This document shows positions 6,938-13,580 of a stretch of DNA of 13,580 nt, one piece after another. The notes under the pieces are model-generated. The model ran no database searches and was not told the origin of the DNA. It saw nothing but the letters and a program-made list of their open reading frames with translations. The translations under genes were made by a program, and so were the position numbers. Source of the stretch: an uncultured Verrucomicrobiota bacterium (lineage in GTDB: Bacteria; Verrucomicrobiota; Verrucomicrobiia; Chthoniobacterales; SZAS-18); the NCBI GenBank assembly GCA_937873255.1, contig CALMVM010000600.1, positions 967 through 14,546 on the forward strand, in the 5' to 3' direction. The number at the start of each line of letters is the position of its first letter. Position 1 is the first letter of the stretch.

Positions 6938-8592
6938 CCGCTGCTCCCAACGCGCGGCTCCTTTCGAGTCCCGGGCATAAAATCCTCTGGGCGAAGTGGA
7001 TCACGCTCGTGCTGTTGGTTTACTGGGCGGTGTTCGCCGTGGTGGCACCGGTGGTGAATTACGACTCGCAGGTTTACAACTTGGCGCGTCTATACCTTGC
7101 CCATATCGGGGGCCTGTTCGGCAACCATGACTGGAACAGCGAACGGCAGATCCTTTTCCCTTGGACCTTCGACGCCATCCACTACCCGTTTCTATTCCTG
7201 CGTCGTGGCGCCTGCCTGCCGAGCTTCGCGTGTTTCGTTGGCCTGCTCGTCATCGTATGCCGGTCCGTGGCCGCCGCGCGGTCGCCACGGGAGGCATGGT
7301 GGTGCTGCCTTGCGCTGCTGGCGATGCCGACGCTGGTCTTCCAGGCGGTCTGCACCAAGAACGATCTGGCGGTGGTCTTCGGCGTCGGGTGCTGGTGTTA
7401 CGCGTGGCGGCTCTGGCGCGCCGAGCGACGCGGCGTGTACCTCTTTTTTATGGCGCTGGCGCTCAGCTTCGCGGCGGGGGCAAAGACCAGCGGCCTGCCG
7501 CTCTCCGGCTTGCTGGGAGCTTACACGGTGTGAACGCTGTGGCCCGACCGGCGGGCGCTGGCCCGCTTCGCAGGCTGGGCGGCCGTGTGCTTCCTGCTCT
7601 TTGGCAGCGTCGAGATCTACCTCAACAATGAACTGATCTACCACCACCCATTCGGCAGTCCGACCTTCCTCGCCCAGCATCGCAACCGCGACGGGGTGGC
7701 CGGCGGGGTGGCCAATTTCATCCGCTATTGCTTCGGCAACATGAACGTGGGCGTGGACGCGGCCAACCCCGGTTCGCCGGTGGCTGGATGGCTGGAAAAC
7801 CGTTGCCGCGACTTCCTGAACTTCACCGGGCTGTCGGGCAATCTAGGCTACCGCGACGGGTACGGGGAAGTGGACGCCAACATGCGTTTTCTGAAACTCG
7901 GCTTCGACGCCGCTACGGATTTTGGTCCGGTTGGGGCGCGCGCGCTGGCGGCGAGCTTCGGTCTCGTCCTGGCGCGCCGACCGGCCGATCCGTTGGGGAA
8001 GTTGGCTGCCGCGGGCCTGGCCTCCCTGGCCCTCACGTCCTACACCATCGCTTGGATGATGTGGAACGCGCGGTTTCTGATGCTGCCATTCGTCCTGTTC
8101 GCCCTGGCGTTGACGCTTTGGATACTGCAACTGGGTGACCGCTGGCCCGGTCGCCTGCTGCGGTCGTCGTTCTTTGTGCTGATGGTATATTCGGCCGTTG
8201 TTTATCCATGGCAATCCGCCGAGAAAAGGCCGGCGGCCCTCTGGATGGCGTTCGAGCATCGGCCGGCGTACGAGATGACCGAAAACTCCTCCTTGCTCGA
8301 GGTCGTCCAGGATTTGCATGACCGTACTCCGGCCATCGGGGAATCACCCCTGTTGCTGCACGCCGGGTCCAACTCGTACCTCCTGTGTTTCTTTGAACTG
8401 CGCGGATTGCACGTGGTTCCCGCGCCGATTGTTGATCAACAGGTGCTCGCCTCCGCCAGCCAACGTCCGGGCGGCCAGGCGGAATCGCTGCCGGTGTATG
8501 TGCTGACGCTAGAAAACCCCGTCGAACCCGGGATTGACCCGTCGCTTACCCTGGTCAAGAAGTACGGCGAGCGCGACACCGCGCTGTATTGA
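6934..8592 (+). pseudogene. GT-C/GT39-like membrane glycosyltransferase, interrupted by in-frame TGA
   Basis: The 552-codon frame encodes a polytopic membrane protein of the GT-C type (ArnT/PMT/RgtA-like), which uses polyprenyl-phosphate sugars on the periplasmic side. I start at ATG 6934 (MTAAPNARLL), coupled to the mini-gene. A first membrane span (WITLVLLVYWAVFAVVAPVV) is followed by NYDSQVYNLARLYL, whose Asp sits where GT-C enzymes keep the catalytic acid in the first loop. Further spans follow, then FFMALALSFAAGAKTSGLPL. TGA at 7531-7533 then stops translation after residue 199. The same frame runs on without another stop through more helices, including the typical WNARFLMLPFVLFAL, to TGA 8590-8592. 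A single change from TGG (Trp) or CGA (Arg) would explain it. A restart at GTG 7585 would make a separate half-protein, which I think is unlikely to work. Confidence 0.8.
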
Positions 8593-8727
8593 TGGACACC
8601 GCCGTCGTCCGCGAACCACTGAACAGGAAATGATCCTCATCCGGGCAACGGGGCGGCGCGGTTGGAGAAAATTGCAGAGATGCCGATGCCATCCGGGCGC
8701 AGGAAAGTGGTTTGTGAATCGCCGCAC

Positions 8728-9952
8728 ATGAAAATTTCCCGTCTTTTCCTGGCGCTCCTGATTCTGGCGCAGCTTGGCCTGTTCTGGCAGTACGCGAAGC
8801 GCGAGGTCGTGTGGGCTTATCCGGGCGGTTACGACCAGTCCACGTATTTGACCATAGAAGACTCGCTCTACCGGGACATATTGCAGAACGGGTTGCCTGC
8901 CGCCGTCGGCAATTACCTGCACAGCGCGCCCGCGACGGGGCTGATGCTGCCGCTGCAGGATGCTTTGCTGCACCTCTTTCTCGGACCGGGGAGGACAACC
9001 GATCTGTTGTTGAACTTCGGCTATTTCTCGCTGCTGGAGATTGCACTCTTCATGACGGCGCGCTGGCTGTCGGGCCGGGAAGCCTTCGGTTGGTTAGCGT
9101 GCGGTTTGTTGTTGATGCAGCAGACGGCCTTCAAACCCTACGGAGGGCTATTCGACTCGGATCGACATTGTCGTCTACAGTCTTTACGGGACTTTTATCT
9201 GCTGCCTGCTGCGCTCGGACGGGATGCGCGAGAAACGCTGGCTCGCAGCAGCCGTCGGAGTGGCCTTCTTGCTGATGAGTTTTCGATTCATCTCGGTCGC
9301 GTACCTGCTCGGCTTCTGTATGACGCTGTTTGTTTGCCTGTTTGGCCTCTGGTGGCTCTGGAGGGGACGGCGCGGCGAACGTGTGCTCCTGGGCCGTGCC
9401 ACGCGGCGCACAGCGGCGTTGGGCGGTCTGCTGCTGGCGAGCGGCGGCCTGCCGATCGCGCTCAACTGGCAGGCGATCCACAACTATTACGTCGTGGGCC
9501 ATCTCACGGGCAGCGAGAAGCGCCTCCGGGTGGTCGAAGCAGGTATCTTCGATCTGCGCGGGCATCTCACCTACTACGTCCGCTCGCTGTCGTGGGACCA
9601 TCTGGGCAGGGCGTTTCTCGTGGTCTCGCTGGCGGTGGTGGTCCTGGGCTTGGCGCTGTGGTTCTTCGGCCGGGGCAAGACGTTGACGGCTCCGGGCCGC
9701 CGGGGGTGGTGCAACAGCAAATGGCTTGTCGAAACGCTTGTTTGTGGGGCCAGCATTTTCGCACCGTGGTTTATCCTGACGGTGGATGAGTCCAAGTCCC
9801 CCGTGGTGGTCGGAGTGGTTGCACCGCCTTGCCTCCTGCTGCTGCTTTCTCTGGTCAACGCATTTGCGAGCCGCTGGCGGCGGGGGCTGGCCGACGGTGG
9901 CTTCCACGCTTGCTTAACGGGTGTTTGTTGCCAATGGTTCCGGGTTCGATGA
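8728..9952 (+). pseudogene. Second GT-C-like membrane glycosyltransferase, frameshifted
   Basis: The gene begins at ATG 8728 with a membrane span (MKISRLFLALLILAQLGLFW) and then WAYPGGYDQSTYLTIEDSL, whose Asp lies in the first periplasmic loop as in GT-C glycosyltransferases. This frame reads well to KPYGGLFDS near 9159, then turns to arginine-rich nonsense. From about 9158 the next frame gives RIDIVVYSLYGTFICCLLRSD and more good membrane spans to TGA 9950-9952. Loss of two bases or gain of one in 9151-9166 explains the switch. Rejoined, the protein has about 408 residues, short for the class (the neighbour has 552), and its last 20 residues are not hydrophobic, so the C-terminus may also be damaged. 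It overlaps the next gene by ATGA. No homopolymer run is present, so slippage-based phase variation is not suggested. Confidence 0.75.
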
Positions 9953-10890
9953 ATGCGTCAACCGAGAAAATCAGCGTTGTTGTCCCCGTCTTTAAAGAGG
10001 AGAAAAACGTCCCGCAGTTTCTCGCCCGCCTCGGTCCGATCCTGGAAAGGCTGACGCCGGATTTTGAGGTCATCTTTGCTCTCGACCCCTCGCCGGACCG
10101 CACGGAGGAAGTCGTCCTCGAACACCGCGCGCGCGACAAGCGCGTCAAGTTGCTCAAGTTCTCCCGCCGCTACGGCCAGCCGATGGCGACGCTGGGCGGG
10201 TTGGCCTACGCGACCGGCGAGGCGGTCATCGTGATGGACGTGGACCTGCAAGACCCGCCGGAACTCATCATCGAAATGGTGGAGAAATGGCGCGAGGGCT
10301 ACGACGTGGTGTACGCCCAACGGCGCAACCGCGACGGGGAAACGTTGGTCAAGAAGATCGTCAGTGCGGTGGGGTATCGCTACATCAACAAAATCGCCGA
10401 TGTGAACATCCCGCCGAACACAGGGGACTTCCGCCTGATGAGCCGCCGGGTAATCAACGAGGTCAACGCGCTCAAGGAGAGCCATGGATTTCTGCGCGGC
10501 ATGGTGGCGCTGGTCGGTTTCCGGCAGACGAGTGTGCTTTTCGACCGGCCGGCGCGATTCTCCGGCTCGGGCAACTACAACCGCTTTCTCGGTTCGTTGA
10601 AAATCGGTTTGAACGGCATCTTCTGCTTTTCCAACTATACCCTGACGCTCAGCTCACAGCTCGGCTTCCTGATCGCGGGTCTCTCGTTCGTGCTCGCGCT
10701 GATCTGCGGGATCATGAAGCTCATGGGCGCGCCGTTCCCGCTGGGCAACCCGACCATCGTGATCCTGATCCTGCTCATGGGCGGCATCCAGTTGATCAGC
10801 GTCGGGATTCTGGGAGAATATCTCGGTCGGATCTACGAGGAGGTGAAGCAACGCCCGAAATTCATCGTCGACCGCAAGGAAGGCTTTTAA
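9949..10890 (+). CDS. GtrB/DPM1-like polyprenyl-phosphate glycosyltransferase (GT2)
   Basis: This 313-residue enzyme should transfer a sugar from a nucleotide donor to polyprenyl phosphate on the cytoplasmic face, making lipid-linked donors for GT-C enzymes. The GT-A domain begins ISVVVPVFKEEKNVP and contains the DVDLQDPPELI motif with D97 and D99 binding metal. NTGDFRLMSRRV and FLRGMVALVGFRQ follow, as in GtrB and ArnC relatives. Two C-terminal membrane spans (LGFLIAGLSFVLALICGIM and PTIVILILLMGGIQLISVG) are separated by a short loop, and the chain ends GEYLGRIYEEVKQRPKFIV, a family signature. I use ATG 9949, which overlaps the upstream stop; ATG 9934 in frame would add five residues. It appears intact, although the two GT-C genes before it are broken. 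Its TAA overlaps the convergent gene's stop. Confidence 0.93.
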   Translation: MNASTEKISVVVPVFKEEKNVPQFLARLGPILERLTPDFEVIFALDPSPDRTEEVVLEHRARDKRVKLLKFSRRYGQPMATLGGLAYATGEAVIVMDVDLQDPPELIIEMVEKWREGYDVVYAQRRNRDGETLVKKIVSAVGYRYINKIADVNIPPNTGDFRLMSRRVINEVNALKESHGFLRGMVALVGFRQTSVLFDRPARFSGSGNYNRFLGSLKIGLNGIFCFSNYTLTLSSQLGFLIAGLSFVLALICGIMKLMGAPFPLGNPTIVILILLMGGIQLISVGILGEYLGRIYEEVKQRPKFIVDRKEGF

Positions 10891-11213
10891 GCTCCCTGGC
10901 CCGGCGTCGGCGGCGCGCCGGGGGACTCCGCCGCGAGACGCGCGCGCGCCTTGCTCACCGCCTCGTCGTCACCCGAACGGTACACGAAGGAAACCGTGCC
11001 GTTATCGAGATCGGCGTACATGTCCGGGAGCCAGTCGATTAACTCGGGCGCATCCCGGTAGGCCGTGCGGAGGAGTTGCCGGCCTTCGTCTTCCATGGGT
11101 TTGACCCAGTCCGGGTAATGTTCTCCCGCGTCGAAGGCGTCGCCGAATTTTTTCATCGCCTGATCCACCAAGGCGAGAGCGGCGTCGATGCGTTTGCAGG
11201 TGGCCGGGTCCAT
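10887..11213 (-). CDS. Small protein of unknown function
   Basis: I do not recognise this 108-residue protein. It is acidic overall and looks mostly helical: TCKRIDAALALVDQAMKKFGDAFD, then a Trp/Pro-containing segment (EHYPDWVKPMEDEG), a second helix (RQLLRTAYRDAPELIDWLPDM), a short beta-like stretch (GTVSFVYR) and a proline-rich tail. No signal peptide or membrane span is evident, so it is probably cytoplasmic. It starts 21 bp after the stop of the sugar-phosphate transferase on the same strand, so the two are likely co-transcribed. Its TAA (complement of 10887-10889) overlaps that of the convergent GtrB-like gene. The antisense frames here are less protein-like, and the composition fits a real gene. 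A role in regulating the initiating transferase is only a guess from position. Confidence 0.6.
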   Translation of the reverse strand: MDPATCKRIDAALALVDQAMKKFGDAFDAGEHYPDWVKPMEDEGRQLLRTAYRDAPELIDWLPDMYADLDNGTVSFVYRSGDDEAVSKARARLAAESPGAPPTPGQGA

Positions 11214-11234
11214 TTTGTCGGGCGTGGATGGTTC

Positions 11235-12641
11235 TCAGTACGCGGTCTTCGGCGGACGGAGGACTTGCAAGGCGGTGTTGAGGATGATGCGGATTTCCAG
11301 CGCGGGCCGCCAATTTTCCAGGTATTCGATGTCGGCGGCGATGCGCCGGGCGATGTCCTCCGTCGTCCTGGCCTCGCCGCGCAGGCCGCGCACCTGCGCG
11401 AGCCCGGTGATGCCCGGTTTGACGAACGTGCGCACCTGATAGTTCGCCAACTGCCGAGCGAACAGGGCGTTGTGCTCAATCAGATGCGGGCGCGGGCCGA
11501 CGACGCTCATCTCGCCCTTGAACACGTTCCAGAACTGCGGCAACTCGTCCACCGACAGCTTGCGGAACCATCGCGCCGCCGGGTACACCCGCACGTCGCC
11601 CTGCGTCGCCTGCTTGGCCTTCTGGCCGTGGCCGGTGTTCATCGTGCGGTACTTGAGGATCTCGAACTCCCGGTTCTGCAAACCCGCGCGCTTTTGCCGG
11701 TAAAAGAGCGGCCCCGGTGACTGCCGACACTGGAACCACCGCACGATCAGGCTCGTCACCGGCAGGATGAACAGGATCACCGGCAGCGAGACGGCCAGGT
11801 CGATGGCGCGCTTGATGAGTTGGTTGAATGGGTTTTCGAGCGGTTCCTCGCGCAGCCCGATGAAGCGCATGCCGTCGTCGTCGATGAACGTCAGCGGCCG
11901 GCCCCAGCGTTCGGGCAGGTTGGCGACCACGAGCAGGCGCACGCCGAGCTGGTCGCAGGCTTCCACGAAGAAATGCTGTTCGTCCGCCGTGGCGGGCATC
12001 TCCGTGCGGATGACCTGCGTGACCTTGTAGCGCTGCACGACCGACACCATCTCGTGCGTGCCGCCCAGGCGTGGGAAGGGGCATTTCTCCAGTTCCCAGG
12101 GGTCGTCGTCGCAGAGGATGCCCACGGTGCGGAAGCCCACGTCGGCCTTGCGTTCGAGCCAGGGGCGGATTTCCTCGGCCTTGGATACGCGTCCGACCAG
12201 GAGCGTCTGCTGCCAGCGGCCCTCGCCGAAGAACCGCGCACCCAACACCCCGGGCAGGTAGCGGTTCGTCAGAAACAACATCATGTAGAACGACGGGATG
12301 AACACAGCCAGGAATTGGCGCGAGGGCGTCAGGTCCTTGGCGGCCACGAAGTAGAAGAACAGCAGCCCGATGCTGAAGAACGTCTGCCGCAGGCTCAGGC
12401 GGTGGGCGTTGATGAAGTCGCCGCGCTGGAACGAGCTGGCGTCCACCCGGCGGTAGCTGAGGGTTTCCACGAGCAGGCCCAGCAGGAGCACCGAGCAGTA
12501 CATGACGTAGGAGCGCCACGAGGTCTTGTCGCCCAGGGAAACGAGCAAGGTGAAGAACTCCGTCCAGAACAGGCCGACGGTGAGGGCCATCTGGCAAAGG
12601 GCCAGCACGGCACGGAGGCCCGAGGAGCGTTGGGAAATCAT
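11235..12641 (-). CDS. Polyprenyl-phosphate sugar-1-phosphate transferase (WcaJ/WbaP type)
   Basis: This 468-residue enzyme should start repeat-unit synthesis by moving a sugar-1-phosphate from a nucleotide sugar to undecaprenyl phosphate at the inner membrane. Four N-terminal membrane spans (about residues 10-34, 46-60, 84-101 and 109-126) precede a Rossmann-like region (about 145-260). A further hydrophobic helix (LAVSLPVILFILPVTSLIV, 282-300) is followed by the catalytic bacterial sugar transferase domain: SPGPLFYRQKRAG, FEILKYRTM, KLSVDELPQFWNVFKGEMS with the D365-E366 pair, VVGPRPH, and KPGITGLAQVRGLRGE near 408-423. Length and domain order match WcaJ-type enzymes. Glucose- and galactose-specific members look alike, so the sugar is open. 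It is divergent from the ligase-like gene and on the opposite strand from all the glycosyltransferases. Confidence 0.95.
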   Translation of the reverse strand: MISQRSSGLRAVLALCQMALTVGLFWTEFFTLLVSLGDKTSWRSYVMYCSVLLLGLLVETLSYRRVDASSFQRGDFINAHRLSLRQTFFSIGLLFFYFVAAKDLTPSRQFLAVFIPSFYMMLFLTNRYLPGVLGARFFGEGRWQQTLLVGRVSKAEEIRPWLERKADVGFRTVGILCDDDPWELEKCPFPRLGGTHEMVSVVQRYKVTQVIRTEMPATADEQHFFVEACDQLGVRLLVVANLPERWGRPLTFIDDDGMRFIGLREEPLENPFNQLIKRAIDLAVSLPVILFILPVTSLIVRWFQCRQSPGPLFYRQKRAGLQNREFEILKYRTMNTGHGQKAKQATQGDVRVYPAARWFRKLSVDELPQFWNVFKGEMSVVGPRPHLIEHNALFARQLANYQVRTFVKPGITGLAQVRGLRGEARTTEDIARRIAADIEYLENWRPALEIRIILNTALQVLRPPKTAY

Positions 12642-12943
12642 GCGGTGGGCGCGGGGGGCCGGACCGGGTCAACGGTGCGTGCGCGGGGCCGTGTCGTCAA
12701 GCGACGGAAGCGTGATGAATCCGTCTTCACGGGGTGCCCGTTGCCTGGCCGTGCGGATTTTCAACCGCTCCTGATCGTGCGGCGGAGTTTTGCCTTTCGC
12801 CCGTCAGATTTTGTCTCTAAGAGAACAGGTGGAAGAGATCGCGCCGAAGGCATCGTCACCGAGGTAGGGATGGCTCTCCGAGCCGTCCGTCGATTTTCTG
12901 GCGAACGCCTCGCCGCTCGGAGCGCCACCCCTACCTCGAACCT
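12642..12943. other. Divergent intergenic region
   Basis: The 302 bp between the start of the sugar-phosphate transferase (minus) and that of the ligase-like gene (plus) should hold the promoters of both, but I find no convincing -35/-10 pair or operator. The left part (12660-12760) is mixed, an AT-richer patch lies at 12785-12835, and the right part is the decayed REPIN. The plus frame of the ligase-like gene is closed by TAA at 12818-12820. Confidence 0.5.
12864..12934. repeat. Second, diverged REPIN
   Basis: GTAG at 12864-12867 is followed by GGATGGCTC (12868-12876), loop TCC (12877-12879) and GAGCCGTCC (12880-12888): a 9-bp stem with one G-T pair, the same layout as the unit at 3744-3768. 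An inverted partner ends with CTAC at 12931-12934 and contains the core CGCTCGGAGCG at 12914-12924, but its palindrome is eroded. The pair therefore spans 71 bp, against 103 bp (GTAG to CTAC) for the first element. It lies upstream of both divergent genes and ends 9 bp before the ligase-like start codon. Confidence 0.75.
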
Positions 12944-13580
12944 GTGCCCGCCGTCCCCAAAACCCTCCGCTCCGGACGCGCCTTCACCTTCACCGTCCTG
13001 CCGCTGGCGGCCGTCGTGCTCGGCGGCGGCACGACGCGCTGGAGCCAGGGGATCGTGCTGGCGGCGGTCGGGTTGATCCTGCTCGCCGTCCCGCCGCGCG
13101 TCTCGCTGGGGTGGAAAATCAACGCGGTGCTTGCGGCCTTGCTGGCGTTGGCGGGGACGGCGTTCCTGCCGGCGGGCTGGTTCCGCACGCCCGCCTGGCG
13201 CGTGGCGCTGACCGACGACCTGGCAACGACCTTTCCTACGACGCTCGGCCCGCAACCGTGGCTGTCGGCCGAGAGCCTCGTGTTGTTCGCGGGCGGCACC
13301 GCGTGGTTTTACCTGATGGCGAGCGTCGCGTGGACCGCCGACGAACGCCCGCGCGCCGGCCGCTGGTTCGCCGGGGGCGTCGTGGCGCTGGCGGCGGCGT
13401 TCATCGCCTGTAAAACCCTGCACCTCACGCCGCCGATCTGGCACACCGAGCGCAACTTCGGCCCGTTCCCCAACCGCAACCAGACGGCCGATTTCCTCGG
13501 GGTGGGGGCGCTGCCGGTACTCGCGTGCGCGCACCTCGCGTGGCGCGGCAAACGGCGCGGCGCGGCGGCGGGGTGGCTGG
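12944..13580 (+). CDS. O-antigen ligase/polymerase-like membrane protein, 3' end outside window
   Basis: The visible 212 codons encode the N-terminal part of a polytopic membrane protein of the O-antigen ligase/Wzy type, which would polymerise or attach the polysaccharide on the periplasmic side. I see hydrophobic spans in FTFTVLPLAAVVLGGG, GIVLAAVGLILLAVPP, INAVLAALLALAGTAFLP, LVLFAGGTAWFYLMASVAW and GGVVALAAAFIACKTL. These precede RNFGPFPNRNQTADFLGVG, which resembles the conserved FxNRN segment of this family. GTG 12944 is the first usual start codon after the in-frame TAA at 12818-12820; the N-terminal VPAVPKTLRSGR fits a short cytoplasmic tail. The gene starts just after a REPIN. The later large periplasmic loop that would separate ligase from polymerase lies outside the window, so the exact role is open. 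Confidence 0.8.
   Translation, partial: MPAVPKTLRSGRAFTFTVLPLAAVVLGGGTTRWSQGIVLAAVGLILLAVPPRVSLGWKINAVLAALLALAGTAFLPAGWFRTPAWRVALTDDLATTFPTTLGPQPWLSAESLVLFAGGTAWFYLMASVAWTADERPRAGRWFAGGVVALAAAFIACKTLHLTPPIWHTERNFGPFPNRNQTADFLGVGALPVLACAHLAWRGKRRGAAAGWL

Noticed and set aside
7531..7533. TGA read as selenocysteine or a reassigned codon
   Set aside because: TGA is the normal stop of many genes here, and a membrane glycosyltransferase has no use for selenocysteine at this loop. No insertion-element hairpin was evident just downstream.
11820..13076. 418-codon plus-strand frame opposite the sugar-phosphate transferase
   Set aside because: It is low-complexity Glu/His/Arg-rich antisense, while the minus strand encodes a textbook transferase. 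It also runs through the intergenic repeat.
1..13580. CRISPR arrays, tRNA or rRNA genes
   Set aside because: No regularly spaced direct repeats, no cloverleaf with a CCA-type end and no rRNA-like conserved stretches were seen on either strand.

Overview
The window is a stretch of a GC-rich Gram-negative genome carrying part of a surface-polysaccharide (exopolysaccharide, capsule or O-antigen type) biosynthesis locus. The gene set, the long runs of small glycosyltransferases, the poor Shine-Dalgarno sites and the GTAG-headed palindromic repeats would fit a Verrucomicrobiota-like bacterium. That assignment is a guess from style, because no ribosomal or housekeeping gene is present.

Positions 1-6606 are a tightly packed plus-strand operon. 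It holds a 5'-truncated GT4 glycosyltransferase, a left-handed beta-helix acyltransferase, two further GT4 glycosyltransferases, a WcaF-like acetyltransferase, a WaaE/KdtX-like GT2 glycosyltransferase and a WcaI-like GT4 glycosyltransferase. Most neighbours overlap by 4 bp (ATGA or GTGA). The one break is at 3731-3859, where two inverted palindromic units (a REPIN) sit between the third GT4 and the WcaF-like gene and supply the last 13 codons of the former.

Positions 6607-10890 are a membrane glycosylation module. It has a 43-codon hydrophobic mini-gene, two polytopic GT-C/GT39-like membrane glycosyltransferase genes, and an intact GtrB/DPM1-like polyprenyl-phosphate sugar synthase. The first GT-C gene is broken by an in-frame TGA at 7531-7533. 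The second is broken by a frameshift near 9151-9166. The donor-making enzyme therefore looks intact while both likely users of its product look disabled, unless these are assembly errors.

Positions 10887-12641 are on the minus strand: the polyprenyl-phosphate sugar-1-phosphate transferase that should start repeat-unit assembly, followed by a small protein of unknown function whose stop codon overlaps that of the convergent GtrB-like gene. A 302-bp divergent spacer (12642-12943) holds a second, decayed REPIN. A plus-strand gene of the O-antigen ligase/polymerase type then runs off the right edge.

Together the genes give a near-complete picture of repeat-unit synthesis: priming by the phosphoglycosyltransferase, chain building by five GT4/GT2 enzymes, decoration by two acyltransferases, a lipid-linked-sugar side branch, and polymerisation or ligation. 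The flippase, the export machinery (Wza/Wzc type) and nucleotide-sugar genes are not in view. I see a decaying accessory polysaccharide locus rather than a clearly new system. The best leads are the REPIN family, the coupled 43-aa membrane protein and the paired gene lesions.
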